From Lachnospiraceae bacterium Marseille-Q4251 (GTDB lineage: Bacteria; Bacillota; Clostridia; Lachnospirales; Lachnospiraceae): DNA of 64,000 bases. The translations under genes were made by a program, and so were the position numbers. The number at the start of each line of letters is the position of its first letter. Position 1 is the first letter of the stretch. The stretch spans positions 1,550,001 to 1,614,000 of the forward strand of contig JAGTTO010000001.1 of assembly GCA_018223435.1 (NCBI GenBank), read 5' to 3'. Below are positions 52,278 through 60,157 of the stretch, in pieces. The notes beneath the pieces are model-generated. The model saw nothing but the letters and a program-made list of their open reading frames with translations. It had not been told where the DNA came from and did no database searches.

Positions 52278-54124
52278 GACTTCTCCTCCTTCGCTTTGTA
52301 TTTTCCCTCTTCCAGAAGCTGCTGATTTTCTTCCGTGTAGGGGATGGCCGGGATATGGATCGTCACCTTCATGCCCTCGTCGGGATGGCTCTCGATCAGA
52401 AGCCCGTACTCCTTGCCGAAACGCAGGCGGATCCGGCTGTCCACGTTGATGAGGCCCACGCCGGAACCTCTCTTTCGTTCCCGGGAACTTTCCGTCAGAA
52501 GCTTCGCCGCCTCTTCCTCGGGCATGCCAAGACCGTTGTCCTGGACTTCCAGATAGATATCTCCGTCTTTTTCATAGCCTTTTACGAGGATCTCGCCCTC
52601 TCCGTCCATGTATTCCATGCCGTAATAGATGGCATTTTCCAGGAGGGGCTGAAGCACCAGCTTCACCGTACAGCACTGCTGCACCTCGGGCTCCACCTGA
52701 AATTCCACCTGAAAGGCGTTTTTATAGCGGATCTTCTGGATGCTCATGTAGTTCTGGGCGTGACGGATCTCATCCTCAATGCTTATGATCGTCTTTCCGC
52801 GGCTTAGGCTCACCCGGAAAAGGCTGCCCAGCTGGGTGATCATGAAAACTGCTTCCCTATAGCGTTCCCCGGTGATCATCCAGACGATGGAATCCAGCGT
52901 ATTATAGAGGAAATGTGGATTGATCTGGGACTGGAGGGCATCCAGTTCGCTCTTCCGCTTTTCCTCCTGCTCCGTAACAATATCCTTCATAAGCTGCCGG
53001 ATCTGGGCTACGGTGGACTGAAGGGTCTTACCCAGATGGGCCACCTCCAGGGAACCGCCCACATAGATATCGGGTTCCAGATTGCCTGCCTCCCACTCTT
53101 TCACGGAATCGTTGAGTTTCTTTAAGGGCTTCGCTATCCGGGCGGAAACCAGCTGATTCAGGATCATCGTCGCCAAAAGGGCCAGGGCCACCAGCAGGAT
53201 CACAAGATACCGCGTCTCCTCAAGGCCCATAGAAAACGTCTCCATCGGAACCACACCCACCAGCTTCCAGCCCGTATAGCTAATCGTTTTCACAGTCACC
53301 ATCCGGTTCTCCTTCTCGAAATGTTCCCGGGTGGTACCGTCCTCATAGCCGGAAACATCCTGGTTGTCTTCCCCCAGAAGACCAGTGCGGATGAGGTTCT
53401 GCTTGGGATGGTAAATGATCTCCCCGTTGCGGTCCATGAGGTAGACATACTCCTTGGAAATGTCCTGGTTGACCTTTTCCAGCAGCTGCTTGATACTGCT
53501 GTAGTTCATATCTACCAGAAGGACACCCTGCATCGTGCCGCCGTTGTTGGTGAGTTCCACGGTACGACTCAGGGAAACGACCCAGTGATAACGGTAGGAG
53601 GGGTCGTCAAAAAGGTTCTGCACATGGGGTGTGGAAAAGTGAAAGTTTTCCAGCTGATCCACTGCGTCCTGAAACCACTCCTGGTCCGTGACAGAAATTC
53701 CTGCTTTCATGTTAGCGATGGGAGCCGCCGCCACGAGGCCGCCGTCCCTCGCATAGCAGGCAATGCTCACCAGATTGTCCTTGTTGGCCTCGTAGAGAAG
53801 ATCCATCTCCTCATCCAGCCCCTCGGTGGCCAGGTCCTTGTCCTTGATGACACTGTAGTACATGGCATCGGAGATCCGGCGCATGCTCCTCAGGTAATCC
53901 TCCAGGCTGATGGCCGTCTGGTTTAAAAGCTGCTCGGTGTTTTCCACATAGAGCAGCTCCGTCTTTCTTGCAAACTGCTGATAGAGCAGAATGCCCAGGA
54001 AACACATGATGCAGACCGCCGTGATCGTAAAAGATACGGAGATCGTCACCTGAATGCTCTTGGGGTCCGCATGCTTCACAAAGCGCTTTCCAAGCTTTTC
54101 CAAAAATTTCTTCGTCTTATCCAC
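52274..54124 (-). CDS. YesM-family sensor histidine kinase
   Basis: 616 residues: a transmembrane helix (about 28-50), an extracellular dCache-like domain (about 55-300), a second helix (about 305-330), HAMP (about 330-385), a His_kinase domain with the phosphoacceptor His in QINPHFLYNTLDSIVWM, and an HATPase domain ending with a GLGMPEE/GSGVGLIN box. Partner of the YesN-type regulator, whose stop it overlaps by 8 nt. It probably senses sugar together with the downstream binding protein. Confidence 0.93.
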   Translation of the reverse strand: MDKTKKFLEKLGKRFVKHADPKSIQVTISVSFTITAVCIMCFLGILLYQQFARKTELLYVENTEQLLNQTAISLEDYLRSMRRISDAMYYSVIKDKDLATEGLDEEMDLLYEANKDNLVSIACYARDGGLVAAAPIANMKAGISVTDQEWFQDAVDQLENFHFSTPHVQNLFDDPSYRYHWVVSLSRTVELTNNGGTMQGVLLVDMNYSSIKQLLEKVNQDISKEYVYLMDRNGEIIYHPKQNLIRTGLLGEDNQDVSGYEDGTTREHFEKENRMVTVKTISYTGWKLVGVVPMETFSMGLEETRYLVILLVALALLATMILNQLVSARIAKPLKKLNDSVKEWEAGNLEPDIYVGGSLEVAHLGKTLQSTVAQIRQLMKDIVTEQEEKRKSELDALQSQINPHFLYNTLDSIVWMITGERYREAVFMITQLGSLFRVSLSRGKTIISIEDEIRHAQNYMSIQKIRYKNAFQVEFQVEPEVQQCCTVKLVLQPLLENAIYYGMEYMDGEGEILVKGYEKDGDIYLEVQDNGLGMPEEEAAKLLTESSRERKRGSGVGLINVDSRIRLRFGKEYGLLIESHPDEGMKVTIHIPAIPYTEENQQLLEEGKYKAKEEKS

Positions 54125-55727
54125 TGACTTTCATTTTCTCCACTCGATACTTGGACGGCGACACCCCGTATTTTTTCTTGAAAGCATAGCTGAAATAGTT
54201 GGGATCGCCGTAGCCGACTTTTTCCGCAATCATGTAGGTTTTGTCGTCCGTCGTCAGAAGCAGTTCCTCCGCCGCCTCCATGCGGTAATCCGTGAGATAG
54301 CCGATGAAGGTCTTTCCCGTCTCCTTTTTGAAGACCGTGGAAAAATAAGCGGCGCTGACGCCCAGGGTCCGGCAGACTGTCTCGATGGAAATGCTCTGGT
54401 CCGCATAATTTTCCCGGACATACTCGACAGCCCTGGTCACAAAGGATTTCGTATTGTTCTGGCGCTCGCTGCTCAGCATCTCCTGAACCTTCTCACCCAC
54501 GCCGATGAGCCATTCGCAGAGCTCCTCGAAGGATTCCGGCTGGAAAACCATCTGATATATATCGCTTTCCTTCCGGAAAAGCTCTTCCATATCCAGCTGG
54601 TTTTTGTTTCCGAAGCGCATGATCTCCGCGATGAGTTCCATAACAAAGAGGCGATACTTCTGCAGAGAGCTGCCATTCTCCGTAAATTTCTTCAGGCAGT
54701 CCTTGACCTCGCCCTCCAGCGCACTCTTGTCCCCCAGGCGGATCTGCTTCATGATCCGGCGAAGGGCTTCCTCCTCCCAGGTCTCCTCGGACTTTTCCTT
54801 TGGCTCGATCTCCGCGATGTTGATAGCCCGGTTGTTTCCGTAGAGAGCCCGGTAAGAAACGGCGTTCCTGGCTCCCTGATAGGAAAGCTTCAGCTCCTCC
54901 ACCGAGGAACAGAGCTGGCCCACGCCGGCCGTCACCCGGACGCCGCAGACACGTTTGGCCTGACGGCAGAACTCATCCATCATATCCGTATAGCCAGCCA
55001 CCTGTTCCGCCGTCTCCAGCTGGGAAATCACGATGATATCCCCGAGATAAATCAACGTCCTGGAACCGTATTTCGGCACCAGCTGCTCTTCCGCCAGCTT
55101 TTTCACCGAGACCGTCATCAGAAACGGATTGCTGTAGGCCTTCACATCCGAGGAACTTAAGTGGAGAATCGTCACCAGATAGAGGGGTCCACAAAGATGG
55201 ATCTGATAGTTCACCAGATATTTGTCGATCTCCTCTGCAGGCACCCGGCCCTCAAAAAGCGAGGTAAAAAAGTTCTCCTGGAGAAGTGGCAGGCTTTCCA
55301 TATAGTATTCCTGAAGCTTGTCAATGTTCCGCTTCTCGTCGATTTCCTTATCAAGGGATTTTTTGATCCTGCCAAAAAGCTCCTGAAGCTCTCCGGCGTC
55401 AATGGGTTTTAAGATGTACTCCTCCACCTCAATGCGAATTGCCTCTTTTGCATATTCAAATTCGTCAAATCCGGAAAAGATGATGATCCGGATCGAAGGA
55501 TAGCGCTCCTTCAGCCTCCGGCTCAGCTCCAGTCCGTCCATATAGGGCATTTTGATATCAGTCATCACCACGTCGGGCTGGCACTCCTCCGCCAGCTCCA
55601 GGGCCTCGGCCCCGTTGTGGGCATAACCCACGATCTGGAAGCCCATACTTGCCCAGTCCAGTTTTTTTATAATGATCTGGATGACTTCCTCCTCGTCATC
55701 CACCAGCATCACTGAATAGAGACTCAT
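54117..55727 (-). CDS. YesN-family AraC-type response regulator
   Basis: 536 residues: receiver domain (about 1-120, acidic DDEEE at 10-14, phosphoacceptor Asp57 in MTDIKMP, Lys near 107), a long middle region, and a C-terminal AraC HTH pair (about 430-530: TVCRTLGVSAAYFSTVFKKETGKTF and KVGYGDPNYFSYAFKKKYGVSPSKY). It probably activates mglBAC; a fitting direct repeat lies before the mglB promoter. Confidence 0.93.
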   Translation of the reverse strand: MSLYSVMLVDDEEEVIQIIIKKLDWASMGFQIVGYAHNGAEALELAEECQPDVVMTDIKMPYMDGLELSRRLKERYPSIRIIIFSGFDEFEYAKEAIRIEVEEYILKPIDAGELQELFGRIKKSLDKEIDEKRNIDKLQEYYMESLPLLQENFFTSLFEGRVPAEEIDKYLVNYQIHLCGPLYLVTILHLSSSDVKAYSNPFLMTVSVKKLAEEQLVPKYGSRTLIYLGDIIVISQLETAEQVAGYTDMMDEFCRQAKRVCGVRVTAGVGQLCSSVEELKLSYQGARNAVSYRALYGNNRAINIAEIEPKEKSEETWEEEALRRIMKQIRLGDKSALEGEVKDCLKKFTENGSSLQKYRLFVMELIAEIMRFGNKNQLDMEELFRKESDIYQMVFQPESFEELCEWLIGVGEKVQEMLSSERQNNTKSFVTRAVEYVRENYADQSISIETVCRTLGVSAAYFSTVFKKETGKTFIGYLTDYRMEAAEELLLTTDDKTYMIAEKVGYGDPNYFSYAFKKKYGVSPSKYRVEKMKVSG

Positions 55728-55742
55728 ACTGCAATCTCCCCT

Positions 55743-56054
55743 TTATTCACCGTATTTTTCGTTCATTTTTTTCCAGAGGACCCCGAAGATCACAAAACAC
55801 ACGCCTATCTCGATGAGGGCAAAATCCACGCTCCAGTACATGATCACAGCCATGCCAAGGGACGCGATCGTCAGAAAGACCATAAGCTTTCCGGCTGCCT
55901 TCGCAAAGCCTTCTTTGTCCTTCGGTTTCTTTTTATTTTTTCCATAGATGGAATCCACATCCTGCAGAACCAGGAGACGGAAGCTGTAGTAAGCCAGCAC
56001 CACCGTCATCAGAAGCGGGATCAGGGCTGTTGATAAATAGCTTTCACCTGTCAT
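55743..56054 (-). CDS. Small membrane protein in the mgl-yes locus
   Basis: 103 residues with two or three hydrophobic helices and a Lys-rich stretch (KNKKKPKDKEG) between. I do not recognise a family. The ATG at 56054 is 10 nt from GGAGG; a TTG six codons earlier overlaps that ribosome binding site. It lies between the mglC terminator and yesN, in the same direction. Confidence 0.7.
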   Translation of the reverse strand: MTGESYLSTALIPLLMTVVLAYYSFRLLVLQDVDSIYGKNKKKPKDKEGFAKAAGKLMVFLTIASLGMAVIMYWSVDFALIEIGVCFVIFGVLWKKMNEKYGE

Positions 56055-56083
56055 AAATTCATTTCCTCCCAAATGTTTTCTTA

Positions 56084-56121
56084 TAAAAAAGGCCGCCGCT
56101 TCAGGTCTTGCGACGGCCTTT
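56084..56121 (-). terminator. Terminator or attenuator after mglC
   Basis: Minus-strand stem AAGGCCGTCGC / GCGGCGGCCTT followed by TTTTTTAT. A TATACTATAAT sequence lies just before it on the minus strand, so a promoter reading into the small-protein/yesN unit may exist. The hairpin separates mglBAC from the regulatory genes, at least partly. Confidence 0.82.
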
Positions 56122-56138
56122 TCATTATAGTATAAGTT

Positions 56139-57125
56139 TTATTTTCTTGCTACATATTTTCTGATATCCAGAGAAATTGCAACGAAGATGATGACACCAA
56201 GAGCGATCCACTGTGCGTTGGAGTTTACTCCCAGGAACTGCAGAGCCGCTTTCAGAATCTCGAATACTGCTACACCGATGATAGCGGATGAAACTTTACC
56301 ACGGCCTCCGGAAACGGATACGCCGCCGATGGTACAAGCTGCGATAGCCTCCATCTCATAACCATAACCAAGCTGTACGGAAGCGCCACCGGCCTTTGCG
56401 CCCAACATGAAGCCTGCCAGACCATACATAGCTGCTGCTTTTGCGTAGATGATGATGAGGGTCTTCTTTACGGGAACACCGGCAACCTCTGCTGCCTGGG
56501 GGTTACCACCGATCGCATACATATATTTGCCGTGACGGGTCATGTTAAAGATAAACCAGGTGATCACTGCCACAAGAAGTGCAATCCAGATCAGGTAGCT
56601 GATTCCAAGGAATTTACCGGAAGCGATGCCAGTGTAGCTGGATACATAACCACCCAGCGGAGTTGCGTTGGTGTAGATCATGTTGATACCGTAAACGATC
56701 TCCATCATTGCCATGGTGGAAATGAAGGGCGGTACGTTCAGATAAGCGATGAAAAATCCGGTAACAGCGCCGAAAACTGCACAGATCAGCATGACGATCA
56801 GAAGAGCCAGGAAAATATTCATGGGCTTCATGTTCGGGAAAAACTTCTGGGAATAATCCATCTTCTGAAGCAGGGTACCTGCGATACAGCCGCCAAGACC
56901 GATCATACGTCCGGCTGACAGGTCACAGCCTGCGGTGATGATACAGCCCGCAATACCAAGGGCAATGACCAGACGGGAACTCATATTCATGAGGATGTTT
57001 GTCAGGTTGTTGACACTCAGGAAATTCTTTGAAGTAATACCGGTATAGATTACCAGCAGCACTACGATGATGATTACACCGTAGTTGATCATAATGTCTT
57101 TAAAACTCAGTTTTTTCTTATCCAT
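56139..57125 (-). CDS. mglC: Galactose/methyl galactoside ABC transporter permease
   Basis: 328 residues, about nine or ten hydrophobic segments, with the MglC/RbsC family features LGIAGCIITAGCDLSAGRMIGLGG (about 54-77) and GGNPQAAEVAGVPVKKT. It forms the channel for sugar import. It follows mglA by 18 bp in the same direction. Confidence 0.93.
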   Translation of the reverse strand: MDKKKLSFKDIMINYGVIIIVVLLVIYTGITSKNFLSVNNLTNILMNMSSRLVIALGIAGCIITAGCDLSAGRMIGLGGCIAGTLLQKMDYSQKFFPNMKPMNIFLALLIVMLICAVFGAVTGFFIAYLNVPPFISTMAMMEIVYGINMIYTNATPLGGYVSSYTGIASGKFLGISYLIWIALLVAVITWFIFNMTRHGKYMYAIGGNPQAAEVAGVPVKKTLIIIYAKAAAMYGLAGFMLGAKAGGASVQLGYGYEMEAIAACTIGGVSVSGGRGKVSSAIIGVAVFEILKAALQFLGVNSNAQWIALGVIIFVAISLDIRKYVARK

Positions 57126-57143
57126 TATTGGCTCCTCCCATCA

Positions 57144-58652
57144 TCAGAACTGTGTCGCATAGCTCATTACCTTGGCCTGCGTCATGTCCTTCTTGTCTTT
57201 GATCTCTCCCCGCATCTTGCCGTCGCACATAACATAGACACGGTCGGACATTCCTAAAAGCTCAGCCATCTCAGAGGAAACCATGATAATGGATTTTCCC
57301 TGAGCAGCCAGATCGTTCATGATCTCGTAGATCTCATGCTTGGCTCCTACGTCGATACCACGAGTCGGCTCATCCATGATCAGAATATCCGGATCGTTCG
57401 CCAGCCATCTGGCGATGATAACCTTCTGCTGGTTTCCTCCTGACAGGTTGGCGATGTGCTCCTTCATGTTCGGAGTCTTGATCCGAAGCTTCTTGATACT
57501 GCTGTCCACGATCTCGCCGATCTTCTTGTGATCCAGAACAATGCCTGCTTTCAAATATTTATTATAGGTAGAAACACCTACGTTGTCTTTGATGGAAAGA
57601 CAGCCGAAGATACCATTTCCACGACGGTCCTCTGTGATCAGGCCGATACCGGCTTTCATGGCATCTGCCGGGTGTTTGATCGTTACTTTCTTTCCTTTGA
57701 CGTAAACTTCACCGCTCTTTAAAGCACGGATACCGAAGACACCTTCCAGTACCTCTGTTCTCTGGGCGCCGACCAGACCGCCGAAACCAAGGATCTCACC
57801 TTTTCTCAGGTTAAAGGAAACATCCTGGAAGGATTTGTCGGAAATGGAGGTCATATGTTTGACTTCCATGATGACTTCTCCCGGTGTATTCTTTCTCTCG
57901 GGGTAAACGTTTGTCAGGGTACGGCCTACCATCTTGGCGATGATATCGTCAGTGGAAAGCTCGTCCGCAGACCAGGTACCTACATAAGTACCGTCACGCA
58001 TGATCGTAATGTCATCTGCGATTCGTTTGATCTCGTCCATCTTGTGGGATATGTATACCATGGCAACGCCCTTGTCACGAAGGTCGTTCATGATACGGAA
58101 AAGAGCTTCTACCTCATTATCGGAAAGAGATGAGGTCGGCTCATCGAAAATCACGACTTTTGCCTGATGGGAAACTGCCTTTGCAATTTCTACAGACTGC
58201 ATCTGACCAATGGAAAGATCTCCCAGCATTGCCTTGGGATCAAAGTCCATTTTTACTTCTTTCAGCCAGTAAGCGGTGTCCTCATACATTTTTTTATGGT
58301 CTACCACTTTAATCGGACCGAAGCTTTTCAACGGGAAACGGCCTTCATAAAGGTTCTCAGCCACGCTTCTTGCCGGAATCGGCTGAAGCTCCTGATGTAC
58401 CATCGCGATACCATATTTCATGGCCTCGTCCGGGTTATTGATGGAAACCTTCTGTCCATCGAGATAAATTTCACCGGCATCCATCTTGTAGATACCGAAG
58501 AGGCATTTCATCAAAGTGGATTTTCCTGCGCCGTTCTCACCCATCAGTGCATGCACGGTTCCCGGGCGGAGCGACAGCTGTACGTTGTCCAACGCCTTTA
58601 CGCCTGGGAAGGATTTACAGATTCCCTTCATCTCCAGCTTAAATTCTGCCAT
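57144..58652 (-). CDS. mglA: Galactose/methyl galactoside ABC transporter ATPase
   Basis: 502 residues with two nucleotide-binding domains, as in MglA/RbsA. Walker A GENGAGKST (about 36-44) is intact; the second domain has the degenerate P-loop GLVGAQRTEV usual for the family. Signatures LSIGQ and LSGGNQQK are present. It powers sugar import. ATG at 58652 follows GGAGG; a longer in-frame start is not supported. Two hairpins lie between it and mglB. Confidence 0.94.
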   Translation of the reverse strand: MAEFKLEMKGICKSFPGVKALDNVQLSLRPGTVHALMGENGAGKSTLMKCLFGIYKMDAGEIYLDGQKVSINNPDEAMKYGIAMVHQELQPIPARSVAENLYEGRFPLKSFGPIKVVDHKKMYEDTAYWLKEVKMDFDPKAMLGDLSIGQMQSVEIAKAVSHQAKVVIFDEPTSSLSDNEVEALFRIMNDLRDKGVAMVYISHKMDEIKRIADDITIMRDGTYVGTWSADELSTDDIIAKMVGRTLTNVYPERKNTPGEVIMEVKHMTSISDKSFQDVSFNLRKGEILGFGGLVGAQRTEVLEGVFGIRALKSGEVYVKGKKVTIKHPADAMKAGIGLITEDRRGNGIFGCLSIKDNVGVSTYNKYLKAGIVLDHKKIGEIVDSSIKKLRIKTPNMKEHIANLSGGNQQKVIIARWLANDPDILIMDEPTRGIDVGAKHEIYEIMNDLAAQGKSIIMVSSEMAELLGMSDRVYVMCDGKMRGEIKDKKDMTQAKVMSYATQF

Positions 58653-58676
58653 ATTCTCCCTCCTTCTTTTTTTAAC

Positions 58677-58730
58677 AGGGAGCACTGCAAAATACAAAGC
58701 CTTCGCTTATTGTATTTTGCAGCGTTCCCT
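58677..58730 (-). promoter_or_regulatory. Intergenic hairpin before mglA
   Basis: A long stem, AGGGA-GCTGCAAAATACAA against TTGTATTTTGCA-TCCCT, ends about 25 bp before the mglA start. On the minus strand the hairpin is followed by A residues, not T, so it is not a terminator. It may protect the 3' end of mglB mRNA from decay. Confidence 0.7.
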
Positions 58731-58750
58731 GCACGCATCTTTTTCATAGA

Positions 58751-58788
58751 AAGAGGTGTGGGTGCTTTTTCCATCACCCGCACCTCTT
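58751..58788 (-). terminator. Weak terminator or attenuator after mglB
   Basis: Stem AAGAGGTG-GGGTG / CACCC-CACCTCTT on the minus strand, followed by TTTCTATG. It lies between the mglB stop and the larger hairpin. It would allow partial read-through, giving more binding protein than transporter. Confidence 0.65.
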
Positions 58789-58810
58789 CGGCTTTTATGC
58801 TGTTTTCTGA

Positions 58811-59944
58811 TTATTTCAGTTTTTCCTGAATGTCAGCTACGTTGTCAGCGGTAACTTTTACATAGTCACAGCCGATGTAGTGCTCATTCTCGGTTCCGGT
58901 CAGATAGTTAGCTGCTGCGATAGCTGCTGCATGAGACTGAGAGAAATGATCGTTGAATACGGTACCGGTCATTTTTCCGGATGCTACATTGTCCAGAGCC
59001 TCGGTCAGAGCGTCAACGCCTACCAGGTAGATATCCTCGCCAACGGTACGGCCAGCTGCCTCGATGGACTGCAGAGCGCCAAGTGCCATTGCGTCGTTGT
59101 TGCAGAATACAACTTCTACATCGTCGCCATACTGGCTTAAGGAGTTAGCAACCAGCTGCTGAGCGGTAGCCTGATCCCAGTTACCTACCTGATCATCCAG
59201 GCACTCAACTTCAAGACCAGCATCCTCAAGTGCTTTGATGGAGAACTCGGTACGATATTTAGCATCTACGTTCTCCGGGTCACCCTCGATCATAACGTAG
59301 TCGATTTTGCCGTTTCCGTTTTTGTCGATAGCGTCCAGACCCAGATCAGAGATGATCTCGCCCTGGAAGGTACCGGACTGTCTAGCGTCACAGCCTACAT
59401 AGGTAACGTCCCAGCCGTTCTCGTCCCATCTTGCTTCCTCGTCTTCGCCCGGCTCACGGTTGATGTATACCAGCGGAATGCCTGCGCCTACGACTTTATC
59501 TGTGATGGTCTCAGCGGAAGAGGTATTTACGGGGTTGATGATCAGAACGTCTACGCCGTCAGCGATGAAAGCGTCGATCTGGTTGGACTGGGTAGCCTGG
59601 TCATTCTGGCCATCCTGAATGGTGATGTTATCTTTGCTGAATCCAAGTTTTACCAGGTAATCTTCCAGCTCTGTACGGAACAGGGTCATGAAGTTATCGG
59701 AGAACTGATAAATGCAAACACCAACTTTTTTGTCAGCCAGATCCGGATTTGCCACCGGCTCGGTCTCTTCTTCAGCTGCAGCTTCTGTAGCAGCTTCCGT
59801 AGCAGCTTCTGTAGCAGCTTCTGTAGCAGCTTCTGTGGTAACCTCGGTAGCTGCCTCAGTCTCTTCATCTGCCATTACCGGAACTACAACCATAGATGCT
59901 GCCATTGCTGTTGCAAGCAGTGCGCTGATTAATTTTCTTTTCAT
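58811..59944 (-). CDS. mglB: Galactose/glucose-binding protein MglB
   Basis: 377 residues: a Sec signal peptide (about 1-25, cleavage near VMA-DE) and a Thr/Glu/Ala repeat linker (about 30-55) lead to a type 1 periplasmic-binding fold (VGVCIYQFSDNFMTLF, IPLVYINREPGEDEEARWDENG, VVFCNNDAMALGALQSIE). Unlike most Gram-positive binding proteins there is no lipobox cysteine, so it is probably released or held by other means. First gene of mglBAC; ATG at 59944 follows AGGAGG. Confidence 0.92.
   Translation of the reverse strand: MKRKLISALLATAMAASMVVVPVMADEETEAATEVTTEAATEAATEAATEAATEAAAEEETEPVANPDLADKKVGVCIYQFSDNFMTLFRTELEDYLVKLGFSKDNITIQDGQNDQATQSNQIDAFIADGVDVLIINPVNTSSAETITDKVVGAGIPLVYINREPGEDEEARWDENGWDVTYVGCDARQSGTFQGEIISDLGLDAIDKNGNGKIDYVMIEGDPENVDAKYRTEFSIKALEDAGLEVECLDDQVGNWDQATAQQLVANSLSQYGDDVEVVFCNNDAMALGALQSIEAAGRTVGEDIYLVGVDALTEALDNVASGKMTGTVFNDHFSQSHAAAIAAANYLTGTENEHYIGCDYVKVTADNVADIQEKLK
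59781..59840. repeat. 12-bp tandem repeat within mglB
   Basis: Five near-identical copies of gcttctgtagca (plus strand) encode a run of Ala-Thr-Glu-Ala units in the linker of MglB. The unit is a multiple of three, so length changes keep the frame. Confidence 0.85.
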
Positions 59945-59989
59945 TTTAAAACCCTCCTGTTTTTTGTTTTGGTTTTCGTTTCTGGGGTT

Positions 59990-60053
59990 ATTATAGCAGT
60001 TCCATCCCTGGAAAAACCATACAAAATCCTTCTGTTTTTCTGGAATATCCTTC
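59990..60053 (-). promoter_or_regulatory. mglB promoter with tandem direct repeat (candidate YesN site)
   Basis: The minus strand has a good -10 TATAAT (59990-59995) but no matching -35 (only GGTTTT at 60013-60018). Just upstream lie two copies of GAAGGATWTT (60023-60032 and 60044-60053), 21 bp apart, two helical turns, on the same face. This is the usual layout for an AraC-type activator. Confidence 0.65.
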
Positions 60054-60157
60054 TTTTCTTTGGAGATATTGATTATTTTCAAGAAGTTTTTTCGTTATTT
60101 TATTGTCAGGTTGTATATAAAATGACGAAATATAAGGGATTTTGTCCGTCATTTTCT

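Noticed and set aside
54054-55160. A 368-codon plus-strand open frame
   Set aside because: It is antisense to yesN and yesM, both with complete domain sets.
59781-59840. Short tandem repeats as a possible CRISPR array
   Set aside because: The 12-bp units are contiguous without spacers and encode a protein linker in mglB.
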